Positions 36,956 through 49,835 of a stretch of 64,000 nucleotides of DNA are shown one piece after another. A program made the translations under genes and the position numbers. Below the pieces are notes generated by a model, which saw nothing but the letters and a program-made list of their open reading frames with translations, ran no database searches and had not been told where the DNA came from. How positions within the stretch are numbered: position 1 is the first letter of the stretch; each line of letters opens with the position of its first letter. The stretch spans positions 1,130,001 through 1,194,000 of the forward strand of contig LR746279.1 in the NCBI GenBank assembly GCA_902729315.2, read 5' to 3'. This DNA comes from Spirodela intermedia (Eukaryota > Streptophyta > Magnoliopsida > Alismatales > Araceae).

Positions 36956-37459
36956 GTTCTCACAGGTTTAGGCTTGAGGGCTCCTTCCTTATCAGTGGTT
37001 CATAGCAAACTGGGCACTCAAATATGTCGAATTACGGACTAGCGCCCTTCTCCTCCTCCAAAAGTGAAGCTTCTCGATTCAATATTCAGAAAACTGTGAA
37101 GATGGAGATGCGAAGGAAAGACTGGACAATATCTGTGTCTATCAAGCGTACTAAATTCTCCACACTCACAGTGATCCAACTAAGATTGAGTGCACCCACG
37201 AAGTATGGAAAGTGCCAAACATTGGGAACTACCCATTCATATCCGAGACCAGTCTCCGGAAGACAGGCAGGAGCCCTACCTTCTCAACAACAACCGCTGC
37301 GGCATTGATCCGAAACCATACGGGTGAATGCAGCCTCCGCCCCTTGCAGAAGTGAAGCAGAAGCCCCGGATGGACAGAGATCTTCTGCAAGTCCCGCCCT
37401 TCATGTTGAAGGCAAGAATGGGAGCGGAAGGAGTCGGGACAGTCAGCGGAGGAGGCCAT
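36956..37459 (-). pseudogene. Methyltransferase pseudogene, copy 2 (exons 1-2)
   Basis: Exon 1 (37280-37459) is fully open for 60 codons, starts MASSADCPDSF and ends at a good AAG|GTAGGG donor. Exon 2 (36964 to about 37060) keeps the second cysteine pair member of CP.C but has a stop (CCG TAA) where the intact gene has Glu. Everything downstream of exon 2 is missing. It lies only about 440 bp beyond the stop codon of the intact gene, in the same direction, as expected for an unequal-crossover tandem remnant. Confidence 0.87.
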
Positions 37460-37896
37460 CGCTCGTCGCCGACTCCTCAAATTCCCTTTCTTTCTACTCT
37501 TCGACCCTTCGACCCTTCGACCGTTCAATATTCTGGAGATTCGGAAAACCCCGCCGTTCTTCATCCATCACCGTCCGCTTCTTCCCACGCAGACGTGGTG
37601 TGAGATTCTGAGCTTCACGTCCTTCTCTACTTCCCACCACAATAACCAGGCGATCATTTGTACCCATGGAATTTTTTTATCTTAACGATAGACCAGGGTG
37701 GCGGCTACGGCGATAAAGTACATCCATACATAATGTAGTCAACGTGTCTTAACGGCCCGTTGACTGGGAGATACGTTTCCAATGATGGGCTTCTCAGTCC
37801 TAGGCCTAATTATAGCGAGGCCCAGGCCAAATAAAGGGGATCTGCATCTATGACTGAGAAATGCACACGAAGGGTGATAAGCCAAATGGTGATAAG

Positions 37897-38064
37897 TCAA
37901 CGCTTCTGAGCGGAGAACATGATGAAGAAGTGGTCCACCTTGCAAGAGTAGTTCACCAGGCCGCACGTCCTACAGAGGTCCTCGATCTCCTCTTCGCTGA
38001 AGTAGGAAAATCCCACTAAAAACTGCGTCCGACCCACCACAAAAGAGAATGAGTGAGTGAGTGA

Positions 38065-38099
<35 letters not shown>

Positions 38100-41000
38100 G
38101 CTTGGGTTCAACTTTACCCTGCCGAGAGAGTTGACACTAGAAAGGAAGGTGGTGGCAACGAAAACGCCCCCGCTTCTCAGGACGCGGTTTATCTCGGCGA
38201 CCTATTGAAGAGGAGGACCTCCAGATCAGAATCAGGGTTCTCAAGTTGGGGTTCACCAGAGTCAACGGGTCATCCAGTTGTCGGTTCGCAATTCCAATTT
38301 TGGCAATTTTCTTGAATAGTTATCCATATGGGGAGTGGTTTTTCAGGAAGCGAGGGATCTAAGATAGTAGCAATGGTGAGAGGGAGAAGGATTACCGCAT
38401 TAGAAGGAGAAGGCCAGCAGTGGAGGGCCGCACCAGCATGAATAGCATCGATGGAACCTGACTCAAAAGGGAGCCTTGAGACATCTGCTCTAACAAGAGC
38501 GAGGTTCCTGAAAAATTCATGTAGATGTGAAATCATTAGAAAATTTACCAACATTAGAGAGACATGCCCTCAAGAGAGAGAGAGAGAGCGAGAGAATTTT
38601 GAGGCTCAAGCCTGAAAACATGGGCTTGATCCTCAAGGATATGCCGGAGCTTTTGGATGCCCCATTGTATCCTCACACGTGCCTTCAACTATGTCACAGA
38701 TGAGAGAGTCTTTGTTAAGGTTTAGGAAAGAACCATTTTCCTCAGGTTAGAAGGTCAAAACAGTGACCTTGAATAGACCATTATGCTAATTCTGTCATCT
38801 GTTCGTCAGAAGAAGATGATGGTTAGCTCTATATCTTTCAAGAGATCTAGAATTTCATGTACATGTAGAATTATTAGAAGATTACAGAGAAGTAGAGAGA
38901 CATGCCTTCATGAGGGAGAGAGAGAGAGAGAAAGAGAGAGACGTTTTGAGGCTGAAGATTGAAACATGGGTATAGGAGGCCTATTAAATCCAAATATCCA
39001 TCCATTAAACGGCTTCAACAGTTTAATAAGCCTGATGGGGTGAACCCAAAGCTGATGATCTTTTATCCTTATTGAAAGTTTTGGGCAGATAGTCCCATGT
39101 TCTCTACCTAATATGGGATCCCTCATGAAAGCATTGTGTCATCTGAGCATAAAGTCAACTGACCATGGGTTCATTTACTTGTATAGGATTGACCTAACAA
39201 GACGATAGGTTTTAGGATTTATGGTTTCAGGTCCACAACATTTGAGAGCCGGTTAAGAGATGACCATAGGTTTACGGTGATTATCTAAAACTTGAACTGA
39301 TAATAGAATACCAGAAAGTAGATTAAAGGAATTAGCTTACGCATTCAAGAGAGCATCATCTTTTGCAATGAAGTCGTAGCACTGGCGAAGCATGTTCTCA
39401 GAGAAATCCAGTGCAATGACTCCGGAGAAAGTCCCAGAGCTGGCGAACTTTCTTGAAAATAGGCCACTCCCGCAGCTTACGTCTAATAGAAGACCACCTG
39501 CTACAGGCTTGAAGTACTCCTGAGCCATTTTGAACTGCAGGGGTGAAACATTCTCAGTATAATACCACAGAGGATGAAGAAATATAAAAATAATAATCAT
39601 CATCATTATCATCAGTAACATTATGCAAATCATGAATATAAAACATGAACCTACATAAATTAGTCTATTTTAATAAATTAAATATTTATTGTTGCAGAGC
39701 ACCTCATCTTCAAGACCAGGGAATCCATTTTGACCAAAACCTTGTCGCCATCCCCTCTCATAAAGAAATGAGACAAGTGGACTCCTGACGAGAGGAAGAA
39801 TTAAAGACATGAGAGTATAATTATGAAGCCCCTGATCTACAGCTGTAATCAAGTTATGAATTGAAGTGCAACAAACAGAAATAGAAACCGAATTGGAATC
39901 TTCGATCGCATGGTTGAGCAGCTAGTAACATGTATTTGTATTTCTTCGTAAATTTATATTTATCCAGTTCACTTCAATTTTACCTATTCTGTTGTCAAAG
40001 AAAAAGCCCATCACTGGTATGAAAAAATCGACCTTGTGCAACCCCAGAATGATAGTTTCAAGAAGCATTAGCGAATTCAGCTTCACTTTTCTTTTCTAAG
40101 AAAGGGAGTATTCCCTAATTGAATTTAATATTCTTACCCTAGTTCATTGATAGGAAGCTTGAGATAGGCCACAGATACGAAACGATAGCCAGTTTTCTAT
40201 ATTTAGAGATGACTTTTTACCCCGTGGATGGGTCTTTCGGGATCCTGGATCACAAATCATTTTTTGCCTTTTCAGCCGATGAAGTCCTGTTTTATGAACG
40301 ATGATCTCTGGGTCCTTGCAACCCCTTGAGAAATCAATCGTACATCCAAGGGAGGTCTTCTGTGCATATCTCTCTCTATACTTCTTCTTTGTGCCAGAAT
40401 ACTCAAGCCAGGGCAAAGTGCCAGTGCCATAAAGGGCCTCTAAAATGTTAGAGGAAACTTCATTCTTTTTGCCAAAGTAATTGCAGTCATCTAAACAAGA
40501 AGAAACAGGTACTACGTCACGAACCTGAACAGCTCAGTCTTTGAAGGCATGAATTCATTGTACGCCCTAGTCCCGGACGTGACGGTGAGATCAAGATACG
40601 TATTCCTGCTGGAGAACGGCTTGTTGCACCTTTCACACTTGAAACTAGACCTGTAGATGGCCGACCTGATGAACCACACCAATGTTCAGATATCCCAGCC
40701 AAGATAATAGGCATGCCAGAGAGAGTTAGAAATGAGGTGTTCTCACGGGTTTAGGCCTGAGGGCCCCTTCCTTATCAGTGGTTCATAGCAAATTGGGCAA
40801 GCAAATATGTCGAGTTCCGGACTAGCTTCCTCCTGAAAAATCGAAGCTTCTCGACTCAATATTTCTCCATCGGCATTGAAACAAGACCACACGATTGTAC
40901 AGAAAACTTTAAAGATAGAGATCCGAAGTTAGGCAGGACCCCCTACCTTCCCAACAACGGCCACCGCGGCTTTGATCCGGAACCTTGCGGGTGAATGCAG

Positions 41001-41126
41001 CCTCCGCCCCTGGCGGAAGGGAATCAGAAGCCCCGGATTGGCGGAGATCCTCCACAGGTCCTGTTCTGCCTGTCGGAGGCGAGAATGAGAACGGAAGGAC
41101 GCCAGAAGCGTCGCGGAGGAGGCCAT
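37897..41126 (-). CDS. Plastid SAM-dependent methyltransferase (At1g78140/At2g41040-like), eight exons
   Basis: Eight minus-strand exons join in phase with GT-AG introns: 40947-41126, 40747-40832, 40525-40650, 39703-39784, 39341-39534, 38396-38507, 38118-38201 and 37897-38022, for 329 residues. Residues 1 to about 53 are rich in Ser/Arg and poor in acids: a likely chloroplast transit peptide. CPIC (72-75) and CERC (94-97) form a zinc-ribbon-like four-Cys site. A class I methyltransferase fold follows: DVSCGSG (176-182, SAM motif I), ALDFS with the ribose-binding Asp 201, VRADVSRLPF (228-237), AGAALHCWPSPSNA (247-260) and VAEINRVLRSGGVFV (261-275). The order and residues match plant UbiE/Coq5-like plastoglobule methyltransferases; the substrate is unknown. 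The start is the ATG at 41126; an upstream in-frame GTG is ignored. The stretch between GGVFVATTFL and FSEEEIEDLC looks about 15-25 residues shorter than in relatives I recall, next to a short CT-filled intron. No break is seen, so I call it functional. Confidence 0.9.
38042..38096. repeat. GA microsatellite filling intron 7 of the methyltransferase
   Basis: gagtgagtgagtgagag passes into a GA tract within the 95-bp intron 38023-38117. Expansion or loss here could have changed the flanking coding segment. Confidence 0.85.
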
Positions 41127-41239
41127 CGCCACTTCGCCGCCTCTTCCTCCTCAATTTCCGTCTCTACTCTTCGATCCTTCGATCTTCTGGAGATCGAAAA
41201 TCCCACGTACTTTGAAGCGTCCTGGTAGACGTGAAGTTC

Positions 41240-42420
41240 TGAGCTTCACGTCGTTCGCAACATTCGTCTAAAGTAGGCAGGCGTTCAGTTGTAGCCACCT
41301 ACCCCACCCACCAAAAAAAAAAAAGGGAAAATTGGGAAAACATAAAAATTTTAGATTTTCGAACTTTCATTAGGCCAATTTTTTTGAAAATTCAATTACT
41401 AAAAAAGGGAATTACAAATACCTCTCCAGTGAAGGTTGGTAGATCTGATCTGCCAGTTGGCTTGCAAAAGGTTATGTAGCTGCTTGCAATTGTGGAAAAC
41501 ATTAACAAGATCGTGTACCACAATGTCTCCATTAATCAGGGGAGTGTCAGTGCTAAGATCACTCCATGTTGCCATCATGCCCGGCGTTTTCTCTACACTG
41601 GACACGGCAAAACATGATTTTTGATGGTGTTGAAGCTGGCCCACAAGTCCAATCGGGCCTATAATCAAATAATGAACCCCACCCGTCTACTAATGGCTTT
41701 CATGGCCCGAAAATTTTCCCAAATTTTTTTTCGAAGGGGTGGGTGGGGAGTCCTTGTTGGCCTCTTGTTAAGAGAAAAAATGCCACAGGCACAACTGAAC
41801 ACCTACATATTGTAGACGAATGTTGCGAGCGACGTTAGTAGACGAGTGCGGTTCATTATTTAATTATAGGCCCGATTGGACTTGTGGGCCAGCTTCAACA
41901 CCATCAAAAATCATCTTTTGCCGTGTCCAGCGTAGAGAAAACATCGGGCATGATGGCAACATGGAGTGATCTTAGCACTGACACTTTCCTGATTAATGGA
42001 GACATTGTGGTACACAATCTTGTTGGTGTTTTTCACCATTGCAAGCAGCTATTGTAAACTTGTCCAAAAGGTACCTCTCGTTAAGAGAATTTTAATTCAG
42101 AATTTGGAGCCTTATCATTTGATATCTGAGCTACTTCTGGCCATAGGGTTGAAGGGCTCACAGTTGTGAGGATGAAATCCATTGAGGTGGATATTGAGAC
42201 ACTCAAAGAGGAGAACAAAAGGTGTAGAATAAATCTTACAACTAATTCAACAGTTGACAATTTTGATGACACACATCAAAGAAAATCAAGGAGATCAGAC
42301 GAGAATACAACTCACATCTCAACATCTTCAAAATCAAAAGTAAAAGGTGAAAAATTACAAGTTAACTTGCATACAGATCTACCTACCTTCAGTGGAGAGG
42401 TATTTTTGTAATTCCACTTG
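41240..42420. repeat. Rearranged inverted repeat upstream of the methyltransferase
   Basis: 41245-41350 (promoter-proximal DNA and a cccacccacc-A(n)-ggaaaattggg segment) recurs inverted at about 41705-41840. A second block, 41400-41690, recurs inverted at 41857-42052, with a further inverted match of 41410-41465 at about 42358-42418. The order is A-B-C-B'-A'-C', so it is not one simple palindrome. The block at 42060-42358 that splits C' carries gypsy gag-like sequence. The arms are close enough to pair as hairpins. Confidence 0.8.
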
Positions 42421-45400
42421 TTAGTAATTGATATTTCCAAAAAAAACAAACCTATTGAAAATCTGAAAAATATAATTTTTAAGTTTTCTTTGTGACCAAA
42501 CTCAAAATCTTTCTTGTGACTAACAGAGTAATGATCCATTAGGAATGTAGAAGTATGGTTACATAGAGCATAAATATATTTTGGCATAAATGAACCACCA
42601 AGATCAGATCATTTAGAATTTATAATGCTTAGCATGGAAGGAGATGCATTGGATCTGTATTTATGGATGGAAGATCATTTTTTATTCTAATATTTTTATG
42701 ATTTTAAAATATAGATCAATAGTTGATTTGGATCATCAGCTTCTAATAATATATATCATCAACTTTTGAACGTAAAGCAAGATTGTTTAGTCTTGGAGTA
42801 CATATCAAAATTTGAAAGACTCTCAACTTATCTTCTCAATATTAGAACATACTTATTTGAATGGACTCAAACCTGAGATCCAATCCAAATTATCTATGTC
42901 CAAATCGATTAGTTTAAGAGACATTATTGACACTTTGGTTCAAGCAGAAGCACACTAATGCACTCTCTGGCAAACATAGAAGCAAGAATAGCCAAATGAA
43001 CAAAAGGTTTAGCTTGGTCTCTTACAATCCCCAACAATAGAGGATCATCATAGCATCTACTCTCGACAATGATCATACAAATCAGGGTAAAGTTCCTATT
43101 TCATCAATCCCTGTCCCTAGTAAGAAATTTACATCGATATAAAATCTTCAGAAATAAATAAAAAATAGAGGAAATTGAAGACAACTACAACTAATTGAAG
43201 CAGAATTAGAGGAAAAGAAGAATAAAGGACTATGGTTTCACTAAAATGAATAATATGGGCCTAGACATAGATGCAAACAAGACCTTAACATCCTTATTGT
43301 ATAGGAGGAAGATAAAATCTAATAACACTTACAAGAAGAAGACTAGACCAAATAGAGTATTGTATACAATAGGAAGAGTCTATACATAGCATATATTTCC
43401 TTGAATTCTATCATGGGCTTGACTTGACATAGTACTATGAAAGTAGGAAAGGCACTGCAAGATAAAGATGTCACAATCCTCATTGACACTAATGTTACAC
43501 AGTATTTTGTGTCATAAATTGTTGAAAGAATTGTCCTTACAAGTTAGTGAATTCTATAGCTATGACATAGTAATGGGTAATGACCATATGGTATAAGGAA
43601 ATGAGATATATTAAAATATTCCATTGAAAATTTAAGACTTCTTATCTTTGGATCTTAGCAATATTGATTCACAAGACATGGTTGAGGGTTGTTGAAATAC
43701 CTCAAATGCAATTTATCAAAACATTTATAAACCCGAATTTCACTGATTAAACTATGAAAAATCAAGTATGACAGCAAGTTTGGGAGCGATCCATAGGGAC
43801 CATGCAATTCATGCGATTCAAATGAAATTGGTGGACGAAGTAAGGAGAAAACTACAAGGATTAGATGATGGGATCAAAGGAGATAGTAAGAAGCATGAAT
43901 CAATTGAAAATTGATCACCAAAAAAGGAAAAAATGGAAAAATATACTGTGAATGGAAAAATAGATCTATCTAGAATGGTTGTAATCAATACGCAAGCCTC
44001 ACACTAATCTGAATTGTCATTGTAATGATTCAATGTGCACCAGATCAAAGGCTTTTATAGGCGTTTCCATGACGGCAGAGCCCTCAATTCAAGTTGGGAT
44101 TATGCTTTTGATAAACAACCAAATCGTGAATATTTGGTGCCAATCAAATCGTCTCTTGAAGAGCTTTACAATGGTACCAAAATATTATACGGTGGAACAG
44201 AACAAAGGTTGCACTCGGTCAAGATTTCTTGAGTATGTTTTTAAATAAATAGAAAAAGGGAAAGAACACATACATAGGGGGGGGTTCGAAAGGGGGATCA
44301 CTGTCCAATTTTGATTGGACAGTAGAGACCATGCCATATCACTGATAGTCCATTGAAATGTTGTTGAATCCACACACATAATGTACCCCACATTGGTGCA
44401 AGTCTTGGGCTGATTCATTTGTTCTACTTTCACTGCTGACTTGTCGGTTACACTTTCACCACTGACTTGTTGATGATTCAACGGGCAGCCCCCTAATATT
44501 TCAGCCTGTTGGGTCACTTGGCTTGGCCTACCTGGTTCAGCCCAACTTCGCATGTTCCGATTTTCTTTTATTTTCTTATTTTAATAATTCCTAAAAAATA
44601 CCTAAAAATCCTAGAAATTATAAAAAAAATCTAAAAAATTATGAAAAATCTAGAATAAATTCTAGAACTCACAATAAAATTCATTTATAATTATTTAAAA
44701 TTAGTTATCTTAAAATAATATAAAAATATCAAAATATATGTTTATGTATGAATGATCGAAATATGGTGGAATTAAATGATAATATGCATCATGTTATCAC
44801 TAATGTTATTCTAGATATCCAATGGTTGAAGAGTCTAGGGTTATCCGGGTGGATAAATTCACATTATGGAAATTTGATCATGAAATTGATGATCAATAAT
44901 GACAGTCATATTGTCAAAGGAAATGCAAGTTTGACTAAAATAGGTATGTCCTTAAAGGCTACTAATTGTGAATTAAAGAGGGGCATGTTTTTGCAATGGA
45001 ATTACACTATCTATTGAGCCAAATATATGACCATAAGTTATCACAAGAAAAATCAAAGATTAAACTCAGATTATAGAAACAATTTCCTCAAATTTTTTAA
45101 CAATGTCCAAGGCCTCCTCTTAATTGAGAAGTTGACCATTCTATCAATTTTATTCTTGGAACTCAACCAATAAATTTACTGTCATTTAATTATTCAAAAA
45201 TTCAAAAAACTCAGATACATGTCTGAGAACTATGTTCAACACGTTTCAGTCTTCTAACGGCCCATATGTTTGCCTAATACTACTAGTTAAAAAAATAGAT
45301 GAAAGTTGGTAATTTTTCATTGATTACATAGCTTTTAAAAAAATCACTATTCTAAAGAAGTTTTTGATCCCAATTGTGGATGAATTACTTGATGAACTAC

Positions 45401-46535
45401 ATTATATGATACATTTTTCTAAATTAGACAAAGTCTTAATATTATCAAATTTGGTGAAAGAAGCTTACATTCTCAAGACAGCTTTTAAAACCATGAAGGC
45501 CACTGTGTTCAAGGCTATACCATTTGGACTTTCAAACACTCTAGCCACCTTCCGATCTTTGATGAAATTTTCAAGTCATATCTCAAGAAATTTGTACTAG
45601 TATTCTTTGATGATATCTTCATATATAGCCAAATTATAAAGGAGCATGAATAGCATCTGGACAATGTATTTTTATTCTCGTAGCCAACAATCTATACATA
45701 AATATAAGAAAAATGTTAATTCAATCAACCACCATTATAATATCTTGACCAGTAGATCTCTATAGAAGGGGTATCTATAGGTAAAGGAAAGATCTTGACC
45801 ATTGTGGAATGGCTTATACCTAAGAATATGGGAGAATTAATAGGATTCTTAAGGTTGAGTAACTATTATCAAAGATTTGTCATGTGATATGTAATTATAG
45901 CCTGACCTCTAACTCACTTATTAAAGAAGAATTCATTTCATTGGAATTTAAAAGCTCAAGCAGCCTTCAACAAGCTAAAAATTACAATGACTTCTACTCT
46001 AGTATTAGCTCTACCTAATTTTTTTGAGACATTTATAGTTGAGATAGACATTTTATGGCAAAGAGTAGAGGCAATTTTGATGCAACAAAGAATACCAATT
46101 ACCTATTTTAGTCATGTTTTTCCTAAAAAATCTTGATCAAAGTCAGCCTTCCAAAGAGAGTTTATAACTATTGTGATGGTAATAAAAAAAGAAAAATATT
46201 ATCTTATGTTTTAATCATTTATTATTCAAACATATCAATATAGCTTAAATTTTCTATTTGATCAAAAGGAGATTCATTTAGAGTATCAAAAATGGGTTAC
46301 TAAATTAATGGGGCTCAATTTTCAAATATATTACAAGGAAGGGAAGAAGAATGCAGCTATAAATGTACTCTCTTGAGCTCTATAATTGAGTATACTTGAG
46401 GCAGCACCTATATACATAGTGCAATTAGTGGATGTCTCAATAATCAAAGAAGAGGTAGAAAAAGATTAAAGGCTACCTAACATCAAAAATATTACAATAG
46501 AGAAAGTGTCCTCACAAACTTATTTTGGAGAGCAC
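42060..46535 (+). pseudogene. Ty3/gypsy gag-pol remnant (second lineage)
   Basis: Plus-strand pieces in order: a coiled gag N-terminus (about 42166-42410); gag core with RSDHLEFIMLSMEGDALDLYLW (42600-42680, shown here only in part by its ends) and SKFERLSTYLPQY (about 42800); a protease-like VTILIDTNVTQYFVS near 43475; RT from about 45100 with VFFDDIFIYS near 45600 and GFLRLSNYYQRFVM near 45845; and RNase H-like sequence to 46500. There are many stops. The frame resumes as integrase at 54218 beyond the inserted Athila-like element. Confidence 0.85.
43690..44745. mobile_element. About 1-kb insertion inside the gypsy remnant, type unknown
   Basis: Protease-side homology stops near 43690, and the next gypsy motif (VILDIQWLKSLGLSGW) starts near 44790. 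The sequence between begins tgttgaaatacctc and has its own G-rich tract at 44276-44285 and 71-122 codon open frames on both strands with no known motif. No clear duplication or inverted ends could be fixed by eye; a solo LTR of another family is possible. Confidence 0.4.
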
Positions 46536-48222
46536 TAATAAATCTTCATTCTCATGAGTTAATAATTAGTAAATAATATAGTTTTAGCCTTAACTCATGA
46601 TAAATAGACTTATATTTATGTTAAAGTGTGAAAAGTGGTTTTTAGTTGATTAACGTGATTTTTTGGGTAATTATGTGATTTTATACGAATTTATATGATT
46701 TTTATAATCTTACTTTTGAAATAAATAAAGAAAAAGAAATAAAAATAAAAATAAAATAAAATGAGGGAGACTCGCCAGCTAGCCGGGCCCGCAAGAGGGT
46801 CGAAAGCGTAGTCAGGGAGTAGCCGCGAGCAGGGGCTTGAACAGCTTGGACCGATAGGGGCACATGTGCGCCACTCCCCTTCCACGTCACTGGTGGCCAG
46901 CCAGCTATAGGGTAAGGAGTGGTCATACACATGCGAGAAAGGGACTTGCTTTCAAATGTACATTACTATATATTTGGCCGAAACTTTGGTGCACAAGCGA
47001 TGTGGGACTAAACCCGCATCACACCTTCCCTAGAAAGGGGTGGGCAACTAGCACGGGTTTGAATCCTCCCAGAGCGAAAACTCATATTTTTTATCTGATT
47101 ATCGTGACTTTCCTTCAGATCGTTGGTGAAGGATTAAGCAACCAAAATAGCTAGATCATTGGCGAAAATCTCGTCAACACGATTCGCGGAGCATTGTTAC
47201 TAAAATTGTTGAATGATTCACGATAAAAGGATCACAAATCCATCAAGTAAAGCATCTCTGATTGATCCACGAACAAACCGTCGTGGGGAAGAAGACGATC
47301 TGTCGGGAGACAAGTCACCACCTCCTGAAAGTGTACCGGATGCGATGAAGAGCCTCCTCTTGCTGCGCAAACCTGAAGATGAAGCTCCCTAACACGCGCC
47401 CTACCTCCATCTAGCTCATCTCTATCAGGTGACAGCCGCCGGAGAGCCACAAAGTCACCATTTTTCTGCTCCGTCGGATGACAGCTGTCAAAGAGCCGCA
47501 AAGTCGTCGTTTTTCTGCTCTGTCGGATGACAACTGTCAGAGACGATTCAACGACCCTTTTCATTAATCTCTAGACTTTGCAAGGAGATCTAGAAATTGC
47601 CCACATCGTCTTTGCCTTAGGAGAGCCTTCGAGGCCATGGACGTTACACGACGATCCTCCCGAATGCTCAAGATTCTGGTGCATCGCCAACACATTACCG
47701 CCACGATGCCAGAACTCTATTTTCCTACTTTTAACTTAATTTTTGCTTCATTTAGTGATATTTTTTTAATTTTAAATTTACCAACTTATACTTCATTCAA
47801 TTACAATTCTTCTAGCTTTTACAGATCTTAATTTGATCAATTAAATTATTTGTAATCGCTTACGTAAGAATCACCGAGTGGAACTCTATTTCCGCTTGAT
47901 TCGCGTTCCCCGGCGTTGACATCATCCTGACGTCGTCACCCTTATTTCCCTTTTTCATGAATTTTAAATATATTTTATTTTTATTTCTTAGTATAAAATT
48001 CATAGAAAATAGTATTCTTTGAAGAAAATTCTGAATAATTACCCAATATTATATTACATCCCTGTGATTGACCTAGAAAATTACCACTATTTTTGGAAGT
48101 TTTATTGAATTATAATTGATATATTTGTTCAGAAATACTTCTAAATATCTAGAAATTTATATTTTCTAGTTTCATAAATTTTAAATTTACGTGATTTACT
48201 ATACAATGACTAAGTCACATCA
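46536..48222 (+). mobile_element. 5' LTR (1687 bp)
   Basis: Starts TAATAAATCTTC (a decayed TGATAAGTC) and ends AAGTCACATCA. It has the conserved inverted repeat near its start (about 46550-46605) and a TATATATTTGG promoter candidate near 46968. Confidence 0.9.
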
Positions 48223-48227
48223 AATTT

Positions 48228-48245
48228 TGGTGCCGTTGCTGGAGA
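48228..48245 (+). promoter_or_regulatory. Primer-binding site, tRNA-Asp type
   Basis: TGGTGCCGTTGCTGGAGA begins 6 nt after the 5' LTR. It is complementary to the 3' end of plant tRNA-Asp(GTC) except for three transitions. Confidence 0.85.
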
Positions 48246-48439
48246 TGTATTGCATAATATTTAGTATTTTTCTGTTTTTCTCTTAGAGTATACAAAAAAA
48301 TTTAACTCTTGTTTTATTTTCTTTTTGCCAATTTTTTTTTTAAAAAAAAAGGGGAACAAAAAGAAGCAAGGCAAGGACTGGAGCATACTGAAGGAGGGTA
48401 ACAATTACTAAACTTTTTCCTCAAATTTATTAATTTTTT

Positions 48440-49700
48440 ATGCATGGTAGAAGATCCTTACATCCAAGGTTAGAAAATCCTTTTATTATTTCATTCAAAA
48501 CTAAAAATCCAAAAGAAAAATTAATTTTGATGGATCCTGAAGGAAGTATAGGTCAAACTGAAAACAATCCTATTGCTATGAAAAATCATTATATCCCTGA
48601 TTCATTTCAAAGAGCATCCAATATTAGAGTCCCATTAGCACCTACTATTAAATTCGAAATAAATCGAGGAATTTTTCAGATGCTCCTTAATTTTCATGGA
48701 TTGCCATTAGAGGAACCTCATCAGTACTTAAAAAAAATTCATATGGTTTGTGATTTAGTTAATCTCCCTCAAGTTACATTGGAAATTATTAAAATGAAAT
48801 TATTTCCTCATACACTTAGGAACAAAGCTAGTCATTGGCTATTCACATTAGATAGAGAATTAACTAGCTAGAAAGACATAGAACAAGTCTTTCTTCGAAA
48901 ATTTTATCCCTTAGGAAAAACTCAAAATATGAGAAAATATATATAGAGTTTTTCTCAAATATCAAGAGAAACTTTGCATGAGATATGGTAAAATTCAAAG
49001 ATTTACTTAGAAAGTATCCTCATCATGCTATACCCAAGTGGCAGCTCAACAAAAAATTTTATGATAGATTATTAGAACAACGTAAAAATATGGTTGACTC
49101 TATATGTAGAGGAACTTTTATGGAGAAAACCCCTAATAAGATTTACAGTCTTTATGAGAATTTAAATGAAAATTCTAGAAATCAAGCCTCTTTTGAATTA
49201 AATGACAAGGATAAGAAGAGAGGAATTTATGAATTGCATCATGATGATGATTCTAATTTAAGAAATGAGATTAATCAGATTAATCAAAGATTAAAAATAT
49301 TTGATTTAGTTATTGAGAATATTAGAAAGCCTCCTAACCTTCAATTGAATGTATATAATGTTTGTCCTATGTATAGTGAAAATGATCATTTCGAATTTCA
49401 ATATCATCTTAGGCAAGAACAAGTGTAGGTACCCCACGATTTTAGTAAAAATAAAGAATATAATCTTAATTAGGGGAATAATTTTTCGTGGAGAAACCCA
49501 AATGATATTCAAAATTCAGAAACACTTAGATTCAATTCAAATTTTGAATTTCATCTAAAACAAAAACACAGATTTCAAAAAAATCAGCCCTCTCAAATCC
49601 AACTTGATGCCATGGAAATGATGTAGCAAATGAGTCAAATGATGCAACAAACTATAAATCAAATGATGTTGCACCAAAACAAATTATAGAGGCCTTTGAG
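48440..49700 (+). pseudogene. Gag of the pol-less element
   Basis: Open stretches of 143 codons (48440-48871) and 147 codons (48985-49428) carry the family gag: HGRRSLHPRLEN, YIPDSFQRASNIRV, FHGLPLEEPHQYLK, HTLRNKASHWLF (the last three in the first stretch), then SICRGTFMEKTPNKIYSLYEN. Between and after them are stops (for example after RELTS at 48871). The gag is better preserved than at 12500-14040 but still broken. It would have formed the particle shell. Confidence 0.85.
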
Positions 49701-49835
49701 AATAGGAAAGAAGAGGGACAACCACTTAGTTAGCTCATAGAAAATTCAAAAAACTGTCCAACAGTAGGATTTCAGCAAGGAGAGTCTAGTTAGATAAATT
49801 TAAGAAAAAACCCACGAAATGAAAATGTTAGGACA

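Noticed and set aside
37739-37966. 75-codon minus frame as a separate small gene
   Set aside because: It overlaps the last exon of the methyltransferase in a different phase; the spliced model explains the conserved residues.
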